Shown: piece by piece, positions 1-9,432 of the stretch
How the letters are laid out: every line of letters starts with the position of its first letter
Numbering within the stretch: the first letter of the stretch is position 1
NCBI GenBank assembly: GCA_016185875.1
Contig: JACPMS010000026.1
Span: 1-20,940, forward strand
Source: Candidatus Woesearchaeota archaeon
GTDB lineage: Archaea > Nanobdellota > Nanobdellia > Woesearchaeales > GW2011-AR4
DNA: 20,940 nucleotides
Direction: 5' to 3'
Notes under the pieces: generated by a model
The model's input: only the letters and a program-made list of their open reading frames with translations
Databases searched by the model: none
Told to the model about the DNA's origin: nothing
Position numbers and translations under genes: made by a program

Positions 1-1205
1 CTTTGATTACAAACCATGATTACTGCTTCAACGACCCTGAGAATAACTATTACTGCTCCTATGCAGAAAAATGGCTGCCAACAGACGGCTCTGACAGAAC
101 CCATTTCAGCTTAGCTCCAATCCCAAATCCAAGGCAGAAAGGAGAGTGCTGCTCTCAAAATGAATGCTGGGGTGGAAATTCTTGCATTGAAAACCAAAAA
201 GCAAATCCATTGGCGCAGCCGATAAATGGCTTAAGATGCATTGATGGCTTGTGGCAAAACTCCACTTTGAAACAAACAAGCGATGGAACCACATCAGGAT
301 ACTGCCCGAGCAATGCACAATGCCTTCTCAGCGTATTTGGAAAAGATGAATCCAGCCAATGCATTGAATCAGGAAATTACATTGATGACAACTATTGCGA
401 AAATGGTGGCTGGTCATCAAGGACAAAGCTGCTTGCTTTGCAATTGTTAAAGCTTAAAAGCGGAGATTTCATGCTTTTCTGCGACAATAGGGAAAACACG
501 CTAAATAATCTTCAATACCTGACTGAATCAAATGAAATTGTCTCTAATGTTCTAACTAACCTAAAGACCAACAACTTCTGCATTTTGAAAACAGGAAGCA
601 AGGTTGTTGCAGCAGCATCCATAAACAAAAATCTTGAGGATGTGCCGAGCAGCAGCCTGAATATCTTTGGTGTTGCAAATTGCAATGATGGCTTGATAGA
701 CGATGGGCAATACCATTCCTGTGATTATTCTAACAAGGTATGGTTCAATAAAAGGCTAAAGAGCTTTATCTACAGCAGGGACATAATAACTGTTCCACCA
801 GAACAAGATCAGATAACTTCATTTGAAGAATTTATCGGCAACCCAATAAAAAATATAATCGATGCTATAAAAAGGCTTGTAACTTCTCCTCCTTTTGACG
901 AGTCTTATCTGAAAGGCATAAAAAAATTCGATAAGCTGTACATGGCGCAGCAAGGCACAACATCTGTCAGAGGCTCTATGGAAGGAGTCAAATTCAAGAA
1001 CATCATAATAGAGTACATTGGCTTTGAGACAGACATATGCAAGTTTGTAGAGCAGTACAACCAAGCCAAAAAAGATGCATCATCAGGAATATCATGCAAA
1101 AACGAAGGCAATAACTATTATGTCCTTGCGCAAGGCAGCCAGTTCACAAACATAAATCCGGAATCAATTTGGACTGATTTGACTGCCAAGCTAAGGTTAA
1201 AATGA
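1..1205 (+). CDS. C-terminal part of a Cys-rich surface protein (5' end outside window)
   Basis: The frame is open to the left edge, so the first TTG at base 3 need not be the start and about 400 C-terminal residues are visible. The visible part is rich in cysteines, including GECC near residue 47, NECW and GGNSC. It carries the stretch WSSRTKLLALQLL near residues 137-149, followed by alternating Cys-containing and charged segments. No TM or enzymatic motif is visible in this part. I recall similar Cys-rich proteins with a SRTKLLALQLL motif among hypothetical proteins of Woesearchaeota-like archaea, but cannot confirm this here. The stop overlaps the next start by four bases (ATGA), indicating one transcript and coupled translation. 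The likely location is the cell surface, inferred from disulfide-rich composition and neighbours. Specific function is unknown. Confidence 0.85.
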   Translation, partial: LITNHDYCFNDPENNYYCSYAEKWLPTDGSDRTHFSLAPIPNPRQKGECCSQNECWGGNSCIENQKANPLAQPINGLRCIDGLWQNSTLKQTSDGTTSGYCPSNAQCLLSVFGKDESSQCIESGNYIDDNYCENGGWSSRTKLLALQLLKLKSGDFMLFCDNRENTLNNLQYLTESNEIVSNVLTNLKTNNFCILKTGSKVVAAASINKNLEDVPSSSLNIFGVANCNDGLIDDGQYHSCDYSNKVWFNKRLKSFIYSRDIITVPPEQDQITSFEEFIGNPIKNIIDAIKRLVTSPPFDESYLKGIKKFDKLYMAQQGTTSVRGSMEGVKFKNIIIEYIGFETDICKFVEQYNQAKKDASSGISCKNEGNNYYVLAQGSQFTNINPESIWTDLTAKLRLK

Positions 1206-2383
1206 AAAAAGTTAAATCACAAGTCACAATGCTCATGATAGTCGGCTTAGTGCTCTTTATAGTAATAAGCCTGGTTTTGTACCTCTCCAAGTCAGCAATC
1301 AGGAAGCAAAGCCAGCAGAGCATTAAAAAAACACAAGAAACAGCAATAGAATCCCAGCCAGTCAAGGAATTTGTGTCAAAATGCCTGGACAAGCTTGCAA
1401 AAGACGCAATCGTATTGCTTGGCAAGCAAGGCGGCTACATATACACAAGCCAGGGAGGCACATTAATTGATTATGGTGATACTGACGAAGGCTTGTTTTT
1501 TGTTAATCATCAAGGACTTAAAGTTGCATACAATATATTGCCTCCAAAATTCGCTATTTCTCCTTATTCATCAGAAATTCCAGATTACCCGTGGCTTGCA
1601 TTCCCTTATCTGACACCAACTTCAAATGCAGAATCATTTGATGGATTTTTTGGTATAAACAGCATGCCGCCACTTTATTCTACAGATGGTCCAAATTCTA
1701 TACAAACTCAAATTGAAAACTTCATCGACAGCAACATGTTCAGTTGCTTGGACTTTAATATATTCGAAAAGCAGGGGCTTGGCATAGCTGCAAGGCCTGC
1801 AAAAACATCAGCCATCATCGGCAGCAGCGATGTAGCAATAAAATCAACAATTCCTATGTCAATAACCAATCCCAAAACAAATGAGGTTTCTGAACTGAGC
1901 GATTTCTCGGCAAGCGTAAATATAAGGCTAAGGGACAATTATTTTTTTGCCAGGGAATTAATTGAAAATGACATAAGAAATGTAAAATTTGACATAGGAG
2001 ATGTTAAAAACAATAAGGATTTTCTAGACGTTAGCTTAATTAAGCATGTATTCTCTAATGATGATTTGATAATTATAACAGATGGAAAATCACTTATCAA
2101 TGGGAACCCATATGAATATGTATTTGCCAGAAGGAACAGAAATCCTTCACTTTATTACATAAGAAAAAATGTTTTGGAGTTTCCGCAGGGTTATATAATA
2201 AATATGAGCAGTCTGACATCAAATCAAAAGTTAAAAGCAGAAGACCCGGATGAAGACAACATGACTTTTACTGTAAATCCAGGGCTTCCCAAAGTATTTA
2301 ATGTCCCGCAACTGAAATTCAAAATAGAAGTCAGCGATGGCCAGTTGTCAGACTACCAAGTCATAACTGTCAACAGGATATGA
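1202..2383 (+). CDS. N-terminally anchored surface protein with pilin-like leader and cadherin-like C-terminus
   Basis: 393 aa. The N-terminus MKKVKS-QVTML is a short Lys-rich leader, a small residue, then Gln and a TM helix (about residues 8-29), which resembles a class III (type IV pilin) signal peptide. Residues about 52-80 hold a helix with FVSKCLDKLAKDAI and a GKQGGYIY motif. The middle contains Pro/aromatic-rich FPYLTPTS and a second Cys (MFSCLDF, around residue 181). The last 55 residues (about 339-393) contain DPDEDNMTFTV and VSDGQLSDYQVITV, which fits a cadherin-like or related beta-sandwich repeat ending a protein exposed outside the cell. Four-base overlaps at both ends place it in the operon. 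I recall this family as common in DPANN genomes without assigned function. A structural surface or pilus-like role is inferred. Confidence 0.88.
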   Translation: MKKVKSQVTMLMIVGLVLFIVISLVLYLSKSAIRKQSQQSIKKTQETAIESQPVKEFVSKCLDKLAKDAIVLLGKQGGYIYTSQGGTLIDYGDTDEGLFFVNHQGLKVAYNILPPKFAISPYSSEIPDYPWLAFPYLTPTSNAESFDGFFGINSMPPLYSTDGPNSIQTQIENFIDSNMFSCLDFNIFEKQGLGIAARPAKTSAIIGSSDVAIKSTIPMSITNPKTNEVSELSDFSASVNIRLRDNYFFARELIENDIRNVKFDIGDVKNNKDFLDVSLIKHVFSNDDLIIITDGKSLINGNPYEYVFARRNRNPSLYYIRKNVLEFPQGYIINMSSLTSNQKLKAEDPDEDNMTFTVNPGLPKVFNVPQLKFKIEVSDGQLSDYQVITVNRI

Positions 2384-5300
2384 GCAAAATAAAAAAAGAG
2401 GTTTTACTGCTTGTCTTATTGCTTTTAACTAGTTTAAACACTGCCTATGCTGATGAAGTCGGATGCTGCAGCAATCCAGGCGCTGGCTCTTTGGCATGCT
2501 CCGCAGACAGGCTTGCATTGAGGGACAAGGAATGCTGCCCAAGGCCGGAAGCCACTTTCCCAAGTTATTACAAATCATCGCAGAATCCTGACAGCCCAGC
2601 TGACTACAATAATTGCGCATCAAATTTCTTTTTTCCGAATAATGCGTGCTCAACAGTCACTGCATGTTCTCTTGGCTGCTGCTGTTCTGAACTGGGAGGA
2701 ACAATCAAGCCAGATGCACAATGCAAAGGAACTGGCCTGACATTCTACAAGGGACAGACAAACTGCAATCAAATTTGCCCAATTCCCCAATGCAATGACA
2801 ACATAGACAATGACAATAATGGCTGCGCGGATTTTGAAGGAGGTGACTTAGGGTGCGCAAGCCCTGCAGATAATATTGAATCTGGAGGAAGCTGCACAAG
2901 TCAGGGAGCAGGCTGCAGCAATCCAAGCTACATGCCAAAATTAAGCAGTTTTGAAATAGCTCCTGCAAAAGGAGAAAGAAAATTATTGCTCAAATGGCAG
3001 GATGAATGCAAAGAAAATGCCGTGTCTTACGAGATTTTAAGGTGCAAAGACAATGGATGTACAAACTTTGCAGTTATAGGCTCAACAAACACAAATTCTT
3101 TTGAAGACGCATCTGGCGATTTGCTGTTTGACACTACATACACTTACCAAGTTAAGTCCCGCTACAGCCTGCAAACTGCAGCACCTACAATAACAAAGGC
3201 AGCCACTCTTGGCAATTTAGAATGTTTGAGCCAATTCACTTCAAATAATTTCTGCATACATGAATCCTACTATAGCAAATACCAAAATTACCTGTCATCA
3301 AATTTTGCAGATTTCTCAAAAAATTTCCCTCTTGGAGTAAAAACCAAATTCGGGGACAAATTCAATAAGGCTTATTTTTGCGACACATTCAACAAGCTTG
3401 TGCCAGAAGGCACATCCTGCTCCTCAACACAGGTTTGCGTAGTCAATAACAACAAGCCAGCATGCCTAAACAAAGTAAGCTGCAACTACAACAGTGCAAA
3501 CCCGTTTGGATTATTCTATACGATTGGCGATTGTGAAAAAGACAGATATTGCTTTTATGACAGGTCTTACTCAATTGTAGATTCATGTTTTGGCTGCGAC
3601 CCATCAATGGCATGTTATGATTACAAATCAAACGAAGCATGCAGCAGGGACAACTGCAATGTCGGAAATTGCAAGTGGAAGAGTTTAGCAAACCAGATTG
3701 GAGTAGGGGTGTGCATAAGCACAAGCGAGTACAACTGCAAGTGGTGCGACAGCAAAGGCACGAAATCATTGGAGAACCTAAGGGCTTTCAATGAAGTCTT
3801 TGATTTCTGCACAAGAGACAAGTCAAATGCGTTGTCAGAAGGTGCATTCAAATGCTATTTCAGCAATTCAAGATCAAAAAACTGCGAAAATGTCATATGC
3901 AAGGATTATGAGCCAGAGCAATGCAGCAATTCCAGAATAACGCATGATGAGAGCAATAAAGTAACAAACCCCTCATCAGACGAATGCGGCATAAATGTAT
4001 GCCAGAATATCAACAGTTTATGCGTTAAAAATGCCGATGGAGACGACAGGGCTGACTGCACAACCACTTCATGCGAAGGCGATTATTTTGCTCCAAACAC
4101 AACATTGCTGCCAGTTGTAAAAAAAGGAGTTGCTGACAGCCTGATTGTTCAAATCTATGACAAAACAAGCATCAACTCCTCAGTTGTATTGAAAACCTCT
4201 CCAGATTATGCCACCTTCTTGTGCGTAGAGCCTTGCGGAACAGCAGGTCATCCTTATAGCACCTCAACAGCAAGCCGCACAATAATAATAAGCAATTTAA
4301 ATGCTTATGACGGAAACAACGGCAGCGAACTGCTGTCTTTGAATGAAGGCGCAAACACCATAAGGTATTATTCCCAAGATCCTGCCAAGAACGTAGGAGA
4401 GGTTAAGAAAGTAACTGTGGAAGTGCATAGCAATACAGCAGGTCCAAAGATATTTTCTATAAACATAACTGACGGCACAAGAGTCCTGGATAAGCTATTC
4501 ACAAGCAGCCAAAAGCCAACTGTAGATGTCCAATTTTTTGAACCGGCAATTGTGACATTTGCAAGGATTATCAGCAAGGACAAAACAAAAGCAATAGACC
4601 TTCAAAAAAATACAGAGCCAAATGCAAAAGTAAGTTTCTCGATTGCAGAAACTCTGCCGAATGGCGAGTACACACTTGAGCTGAATGCCAAAAACAAGAA
4701 CAATATTTTCATGGACCAGCAGCTGTCCCAAATTATTGTAATAGACAATAATAAGCCGGTATTGAGTGTCTCGCCCTCTAGCGACACGATTGTCAACACA
4801 TCGCTTGTAACAATAAAGCTTACATTTGACAAAGAAGTCAATCTGGAGTCAGTAAAAATAAACCAAGAAGACATAAAAAATATGTTTTCAACTAGCGACA
4901 ACAGGGTATTCACAGCGACATTAAACCTGTCAGATGGCAATAAGAAACTAGACATTGCTGCTAGTGATTTTGCAAAAAACAGGTTAAGCAGCTCTGTCTT
5001 ATTCATTGTTGATGCAAACCCAATCACAATAAACCTTGCAAAGCCAAGGTTTGGCACAGCATCCGCATCAGTCTTTGATGTTGTCATAGAAACAGACAAT
5101 AATGCAGTCTGCAGGTACTCGCTCGACAACAATTTTGAATTTGATTTTATGGATTCATTTACAGCAACAGGCGCTACAATGCATACAATCTCAAATTTCA
5201 ACAAGATAGCCAGCGGCGACTTAAACCTGCACAAGCTGAATGTAAGATGCAAGGAAGAGCGTTATGGCATTTCATTCAAGTCTTTTGATATAAATGTTGA

Positions 5301-7452
5301 CACAACACCCCCTCAATTGAAGAGCGCATTTGCGTTTCCCAGCCCAATTGTTGAGAAGCCTTCAACAACAACATTGACTGTGGAATCTGACGAGCCAGTC
5401 ATTTGCAAGTTCAGCAGCACTACAAGGGACTTCAACAATATGGAGGGCAAGTTTGAAGGTTATGATGGCAATAATTTCAGGATTATAAACAAGCAGCTCA
5501 TCGCAGTTGAAAATGAAACAAGCTATTTATATTATATAGCGTGCAAAAACAAGGCTGAGCTTAATTCAGAAACAAAAGAAATTTTATTCAAGGTTGATTT
5601 GACAATTCCAATTTCGATAATATCCCACACTCCTGAATTTTTCAACTCAACAAATGCTGTATTAGCTGTTGAGACAAACAAGAAATCTCAATGCAAATTT
5701 TCCGAATCCGACAATACAGCGCAAAGTGGGGACATATTTGGAGCGCCGGGCTACAGCCACACAAGGCAATTGGTAGCAGCGCCTGGAAAGCACACCTTCT
5801 TTATAGTATGCAAAGACCAGTTTTTGCAGAAATTTTCCGATGTATCAACTATAGCCTTTACAATTGACACTACACCCCCAATTGTATTGTCTGTAAATGA
5901 CAGCAGCACGCTTTTAGACAAGCCGGACTTTGCATGGAGCACTGACAATCTAAGGGTGAAATGGAGCAGCATAGACAACGAGTCAAAAGTAAGCTCAAAC
6001 CTGTACTCTCTTCTTGAGTCAGGATCATCAAATGTAATCATAAATTGGACAACAAGCTACGCAAACAATGAATGGGTGATTGTTGCAAAATCAAACGGCA
6101 CAAGCCTGAGCTTGGTTAACGGCAATAACTATTTCTTCAGGGTAAAGGCCAAAAATATAGTTGGATTGCTAAGCGATGCAAAAGATAGCGATGGCGTAGC
6201 CATAGACACAAGCCTAAAGCCGTTGAACTGCACAAATGGGATAAAAGACGAGAAGGAAACTGACATAGACTGTGGAAGCAGCTGTGATTTGTGCGGAATA
6301 GGCAAAAAATGCAGAGTAAATATTGACTGCAGAACAAGCTTCTGCAGCAATGGAACATGCGCAGTTGCAAGATGCGACGACAGCATCAAAAATCAGGATG
6401 AAAGTGATTTGGATTGCGGAGGCTCTTGCAAAAAATGCAATAATAATCAAATTTGCAATAACAACAATGACTGTAGCAGCAATTATTGCAGCTTCGGGTT
6501 CTGCAAGCCGCAGGAAAGCTGTTCAGACAGCAGCCTAAGCCCTGCTGAGTCAGACATTGATTGCGGAGGGCCATGCCCGACAAAATGCCCTGAAGGCAAA
6601 AATTGCGGCGTGAATGAAGACTGCGGAGAGGGTTTGCAATGCGCGTCTTCTATATGCAAAAAGTGCGCTGACAATGATAAAAACTGCAACGGAATCCCAG
6701 ACGACCAGGAAGAAAAGGGATTCAAGGACGCAGACAATGACAGCATGTCAGATGAGTGGGAAATACAAAATGGACTGAACCCCAATGATCCAAACGATGC
6801 AAATTTGGATAGCGACAAGGACGAACTAACCAATCTGCAAGAGTACAAATATAAAACAAATCCGAATCTTGCTGATACGGATGGAGATGGATTTACCGAT
6901 AAGCAGGAAGTTGATGCAGGCACAAACCCAATTGACCCAAATGACTTTCCAAAATCAAAGGCAAAAAATATAATTCTCTTTATTCTTGGATTTATCGTGC
7001 TACTTTCAGGGTTTGGGTATCTGGCTTACAGAGTAATAGCCAAAAGAAAAGTGGAAAAATTAGAATTGCCAAAATCAATGGAAATTCCAAAGGCAATTCC
7101 TCAGCAACCAATCAAGCAAGTGCCTTTAAAAAAGCAAGAGGAGGAACTGAAGATAAAAGAAGCTCTAAAAATAAAAGAAGAGATGAAAGAAAAGGAAAGG
7201 GAAAAGCTGTTTGAGGCATTTGGAAAAGAAGGAAAAGAAGAGAAAGAAAAGCCAAAAGCAGAAGAAAAAGAGGGAAAAATAGAAAAATCAGAAGCAAAAG
7301 AGGTTAAGAAAGAAAAAAAGGCAGAAGAGATAAAAAAAGAGAAGAAGAAAGCACAGGCAAAAAAGCCAAAAGAAGACGTTTTCATTAAGTTGAAGGAAAT
7401 CGCAAAAGAAGCAAAAAAGCCAAAGGCAAAACGCAAAAATGCCGCAAAATGA
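2380..7452 (+). CDS. Giant type I membrane surface protein (FN3/Ig-like/Cys-rich/Ca-binding repeats, K/E-rich cytoplasmic tail)
   Basis: 1690 aa. A Sec signal peptide spans residues 1-24, with likely cleavage after AYA. It is followed by a Cys-rich region, an FN3 domain (about 183-276), further Cys-rich segments to about 565, and Ig-like sandwiches joined by VDTTPP or IDTTPP linkers. Three of these share a Cys pair: 911/957, 1009/1055 and 1105/1144. An FN3-like unit lies at about 1166-1282. Three tandem repeats containing DIDCGSSC, DLDCGGSC and DIDCGGPC lie at about 1283-1432, and calcium-binding thrombospondin-3-like repeats (DADNDSMSDEWE, DTDGDGFTDKQE) at about 1450-1523. One TM (about 1531-1553) and a 137-residue tail made mostly of Lys, Glu and Ala complete it. 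The order predicts a long extracellular adhesin or scaffold with a cytoplasmic tail. Both ends overlap neighbours by four bases. The ligand or partner is unknown. Confidence 0.93.
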   Translation: MSKIKKEVLLLVLLLLTSLNTAYADEVGCCSNPGAGSLACSADRLALRDKECCPRPEATFPSYYKSSQNPDSPADYNNCASNFFFPNNACSTVTACSLGCCCSELGGTIKPDAQCKGTGLTFYKGQTNCNQICPIPQCNDNIDNDNNGCADFEGGDLGCASPADNIESGGSCTSQGAGCSNPSYMPKLSSFEIAPAKGERKLLLKWQDECKENAVSYEILRCKDNGCTNFAVIGSTNTNSFEDASGDLLFDTTYTYQVKSRYSLQTAAPTITKAATLGNLECLSQFTSNNFCIHESYYSKYQNYLSSNFADFSKNFPLGVKTKFGDKFNKAYFCDTFNKLVPEGTSCSSTQVCVVNNNKPACLNKVSCNYNSANPFGLFYTIGDCEKDRYCFYDRSYSIVDSCFGCDPSMACYDYKSNEACSRDNCNVGNCKWKSLANQIGVGVCISTSEYNCKWCDSKGTKSLENLRAFNEVFDFCTRDKSNALSEGAFKCYFSNSRSKNCENVICKDYEPEQCSNSRITHDESNKVTNPSSDECGINVCQNINSLCVKNADGDDRADCTTTSCEGDYFAPNTTLLPVVKKGVADSLIVQIYDKTSINSSVVLKTSPDYATFLCVEPCGTAGHPYSTSTASRTIIISNLNAYDGNNGSELLSLNEGANTIRYYSQDPAKNVGEVKKVTVEVHSNTAGPKIFSINITDGTRVLDKLFTSSQKPTVDVQFFEPAIVTFARIISKDKTKAIDLQKNTEPNAKVSFSIAETLPNGEYTLELNAKNKNNIFMDQQLSQIIVIDNNKPVLSVSPSSDTIVNTSLVTIKLTFDKEVNLESVKINQEDIKNMFSTSDNRVFTATLNLSDGNKKLDIAASDFAKNRLSSSVLFIVDANPITINLAKPRFGTASASVFDVVIETDNNAVCRYSLDNNFEFDFMDSFTATGATMHTISNFNKIASGDLNLHKLNVRCKEERYGISFKSFDINVDTTPPQLKSAFAFPSPIVEKPSTTTLTVESDEPVICKFSSTTRDFNNMEGKFEGYDGNNFRIINKQLIAVENETSYLYYIACKNKAELNSETKEILFKVDLTIPISIISHTPEFFNSTNAVLAVETNKKSQCKFSESDNTAQSGDIFGAPGYSHTRQLVAAPGKHTFFIVCKDQFLQKFSDVSTIAFTIDTTPPIVLSVNDSSTLLDKPDFAWSTDNLRVKWSSIDNESKVSSNLYSLLESGSSNVIINWTTSYANNEWVIVAKSNGTSLSLVNGNNYFFRVKAKNIVGLLSDAKDSDGVAIDTSLKPLNCTNGIKDEKETDIDCGSSCDLCGIGKKCRVNIDCRTSFCSNGTCAVARCDDSIKNQDESDLDCGGSCKKCNNNQICNNNNDCSSNYCSFGFCKPQESCSDSSLSPAESDIDCGGPCPTKCPEGKNCGVNEDCGEGLQCASSICKKCADNDKNCNGIPDDQEEKGFKDADNDSMSDEWEIQNGLNPNDPNDANLDSDKDELTNLQEYKYKTNPNLADTDGDGFTDKQEVDAGTNPIDPNDFPKSKAKNIILFILGFIVLLSGFGYLAYRVIAKRKVEKLELPKSMEIPKAIPQQPIKQVPLKKQEEELKIKEALKIKEEMKEKEREKLFEAFGKEGKEEKEKPKAEEKEGKIEKSEAKEVKKEKKAEEIKKEKKKAQAKKPKEDVFIKLKEIAKEAKKPKAKRKNAAK

Positions 7453-7928
7453 AGCAGTCCCAGTTATACGGCCAAATATTCATCTATATCCTTACCATAA
7501 TATTGATATCTTTCATTTTGGTCTATGGATATAATGCAGTCCAAAATTTCAAAAAAAGGGCAGAGCAAGTTTCGTGTTTAAAATTCAAGAATGACTTAAG
7601 CAATGCCGTAGCCAGCATAATAAGCGACTTTGGCAGCATTAAAAGGAAAGACCTGCAATTATGTAATGCCTACACTCAAGTTTGTTTTGTGGAGACTTTT
7701 GAAAGCCCAAACCTGCCAGGCAGCATAGACCCGATTGTAAAAGACAGTGTACTGTCAAATGCCGGGAAAAATGTTTTCTTGATAGAAAATATAGCAAAGG
7801 AGTCATTCTACATTGGAAAAATATCTGTTGAGCCTGATGTGATGTGCATCAGGGCCATAAACAGCAAAATAAGCTTAAAGCTAGAGGGCAAAGGCAACCA
7901 TGTCTTGTTGAGCGAATGGCGTAATTAA
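7449..7928 (+). CDS. Pilin-like single-TM protein, 159 aa
   Basis: The N-terminus MKQSQLYG-QIFIYIL leads into a TM helix (about residues 10-28), then a charged segment (NFKKRAEQ) and a mostly hydrophilic outward domain with Cys at SCLKFKND, LQLCNAY, QVCFVE and DVMCIRA. The architecture resembles type IV pilins or pseudopilins: a short basic leader, a hydrophobic alpha helix running into the body, then a beta-rich head. The usual Glu at +5 of mature archaeal pilins is absent, so processing by a prepilin peptidase is an inference. The start overlaps the stop of the giant upstream gene (ATGA), so the two are probably translationally coupled. I recall relatives beginning GQIFIYIL in DPANN genomes with no assigned function. 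Confidence 0.87.
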   Translation: MKQSQLYGQIFIYILTIILISFILVYGYNAVQNFKKRAEQVSCLKFKNDLSNAVASIISDFGSIKRKDLQLCNAYTQVCFVETFESPNLPGSIDPIVKDSVLSNAGKNVFLIENIAKESFYIGKISVEPDVMCIRAINSKISLKLEGKGNHVLLSEWRN

Positions 7929-7942
7929 ACAACTTCTCCAAA

Positions 7943-8944
7943 ATGATGAGCAAAAAAGCATTTGAGATGCAGTTTAACTGGATTTTTGTCCTTGTGGCAG
8001 GAGCTGCGATTCTGCTGTTCTTTACAGCTGTTGTTGTCAAGCAGAAAAGCGTGTCAGAAACCTCAACAAAAGCAACTGTGCTGAAAAGCATTGAAGCTAT
8101 AATAACTGGCGCAAGTGTCAGCACAGACACCACCAACATTATAGGCATACCAAATTCTAATATTGAAGTAGGATGCGGAAGAGTTTCTGTCGGCGCAGTC
8201 TCAAAGCAATTTCAAAGCCTGATATTGTATGCGCCAAGCGTAATCAAAGGGGACAAGCTTATCACCCAAACATTAGCTTTCAATGCCCCATACAGGGCAA
8301 CAAACCTTCTTTTTGTTACAAGCCCGCAGTTAAGGTACACCCTCATAGGAAACAATAATCTTGCGAAGGAGATAAACAAGTCATTGCCTTCTGAGCTGAA
8401 AAAGGAATTTTACATGGCTAAGCCTGAAGTAAAAAACTCAAACAACTACAAAGTCAGGCTTGTGCTTTTTGATGACATGATTGATTTTCCAAAAGAATTG
8501 GCAAAGATGCCTGATTCTGATGTAACAGCTGTCAAAGTCACTGGGGGCATTGAAAAGGGTGGTATTGAATTTTACCAGAAGGACGGAAATTCATGGCTGT
8601 TCAAGGGAAGATCAGCATATTTTGGAAAATCGTCTTTAATCGGAGCAGTATATGCAGATGCCTTGGAAACATACGAATGCAATATGCAAAGCGCTTTTTA
8701 CAGGCTTAACATTGTGACCAAAATCTATGCTGAGAGAGCAAAAAAACTGCTCCAGGCAGGTTTGTCTAAAAGAGAAGTTGAGTGCAACCAGTTCTATAAT
8801 AATGCAATAACCCAATTAAACCAAATATCTTCAGCATCTTCAAGCTTTAATGAGGAAAATGTTAATACAATTATGGAATCTTCCAAGTCATTAGCCAATG
8901 AAAATAAAAATGCGCAATTGTACTCCTGCGCGTTAATTTATTAG
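7943..8944 (+). CDS. Pilin-like single-TM protein, 333 aa
   Basis: The N-terminus MMSKKA-FEMQFNWIFVLVAG has a basic leader, Ala at a possible prepilin cleavage point, and a TM helix (about residues 13-33). The second ATG at 7946 is an equally possible start. The remaining 300 residues look extracytoplasmic: a Thr/Ser-rich stretch, a VGCGRVSV segment, an alternating hydrophobic core, and a helical Cys-containing C-terminus (YECNMQSAFYRL, EVECNQFY, LYSCALIY). It lies 14 bases after the previous stop and 11 before the next start, so it belongs to the same operon. No catalytic motif is recognised. I recall proteins with a QFxWIFVLxAG start as conserved hypotheticals in Woesearchaeota-type genomes. 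The role is inferred to be structural within the pilin-like array. Confidence 0.87.
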   Translation: MMSKKAFEMQFNWIFVLVAGAAILLFFTAVVVKQKSVSETSTKATVLKSIEAIITGASVSTDTTNIIGIPNSNIEVGCGRVSVGAVSKQFQSLILYAPSVIKGDKLITQTLAFNAPYRATNLLFVTSPQLRYTLIGNNNLAKEINKSLPSELKKEFYMAKPEVKNSNNYKVRLVLFDDMIDFPKELAKMPDSDVTAVKVTGGIEKGGIEFYQKDGNSWLFKGRSAYFGKSSLIGAVYADALETYECNMQSAFYRLNIVTKIYAERAKKLLQAGLSKREVECNQFYNNAITQLNQISSASSSFNEENVNTIMESSKSLANENKNAQLYSCALIY

Positions 8945-8955
8945 ACCAACAAAAA

Positions 8956-9432
8956 ATGAAAAATAAGGCGCAAATCCAGATTGGAGAAACAATCGCAGTG
9001 CTTTTTGTGTTCTTCATACTTATCATTGTTGGGTTTATATTCTATGTGAGGGTTATCAAGGGCAATATAGAATCAGAGGCAGAGGAATTGTCCCAGCTTA
9101 GGTCTATAGGAATTGCGCAAAGGGTGATGTTTCTGCCCGAAGTGCAGTGCAGCGAGGACAACATAATAACAGAGAACTGCATTGACATATTAAAAATACA
9201 GGCTGCGCAGGACGTAATGAGTGGAAATGAGCTTTACTATTATGATTTGCTTGAATTCAGCAATGTGACCATATTGCAGATTTATCCTTTTGAAGCTAAA
9301 TGGAGCCTTTACTCAAGAAAAACAAGCGATTTCAAGAGCAAGTTTGTGACAAATGCGCCTGTATCATTGTATGATCCAACAACAAGAAAGCACGGATTTG
9401 GAGTTTTAACCATAGAGACAATGTCAAAATGA
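8956..9432 (+). CDS. Pilin-like single-TM protein, 158 aa (KAQIQIGETIAVLF leader)
   Basis: The N-terminus MKNKA-QIQIGETIAVLF is among the best matches in this window to an archaeal class III signal peptide: a basic leader, Ala, Gln at +1, and Glu six residues into the mature part, just before the hydrophobic core (TM about residues 13-33). The helix continues into an amphipathic segment (ESEAEELSQLRSIGIAQRV), as in pilin alpha-1 helices. A soluble head follows with Cys at VQCSED and TENCID, which may form a disulfide. The downstream gene starts inside its stop (ATGA). Function is unassigned; the likeliest role is a minor pilin-like subunit handled by a prepilin peptidase encoded elsewhere. 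Confidence 0.87.
   Translation: MKNKAQIQIGETIAVLFVFFILIIVGFIFYVRVIKGNIESEAEELSQLRSIGIAQRVMFLPEVQCSEDNIITENCIDILKIQAAQDVMSGNELYYYDLLEFSNVTILQIYPFEAKWSLYSRKTSDFKSKFVTNAPVSLYDPTTRKHGFGVLTIETMSK

Noticed and set aside
4602..5252. Long minus-strand open frame (216 codons) opposite the giant surface gene
   Set aside because: It lies wholly inside a well-supported plus-strand gene, has a low-complexity Leu/Ser/Phe composition typical of antisense reading, and no promoter or domain.
6323..6538. Plus-strand frame in another phase (71 codons)
   Set aside because: Ala/Ile-rich shadow of the Cys-rich repeats of the giant gene.
6483..6923. Minus-strand frame of 146 codons
   Set aside because: Antisense of the DxDCGG and calcium-repeat region; no coding features of its own.
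7101..7436. Minus-strand frame rich in Phe and Ser
   Set aside because: It is the antisense of the Lys/Glu-rich tail (AAA/GAA codons read as TTT/TTC), not a gene.
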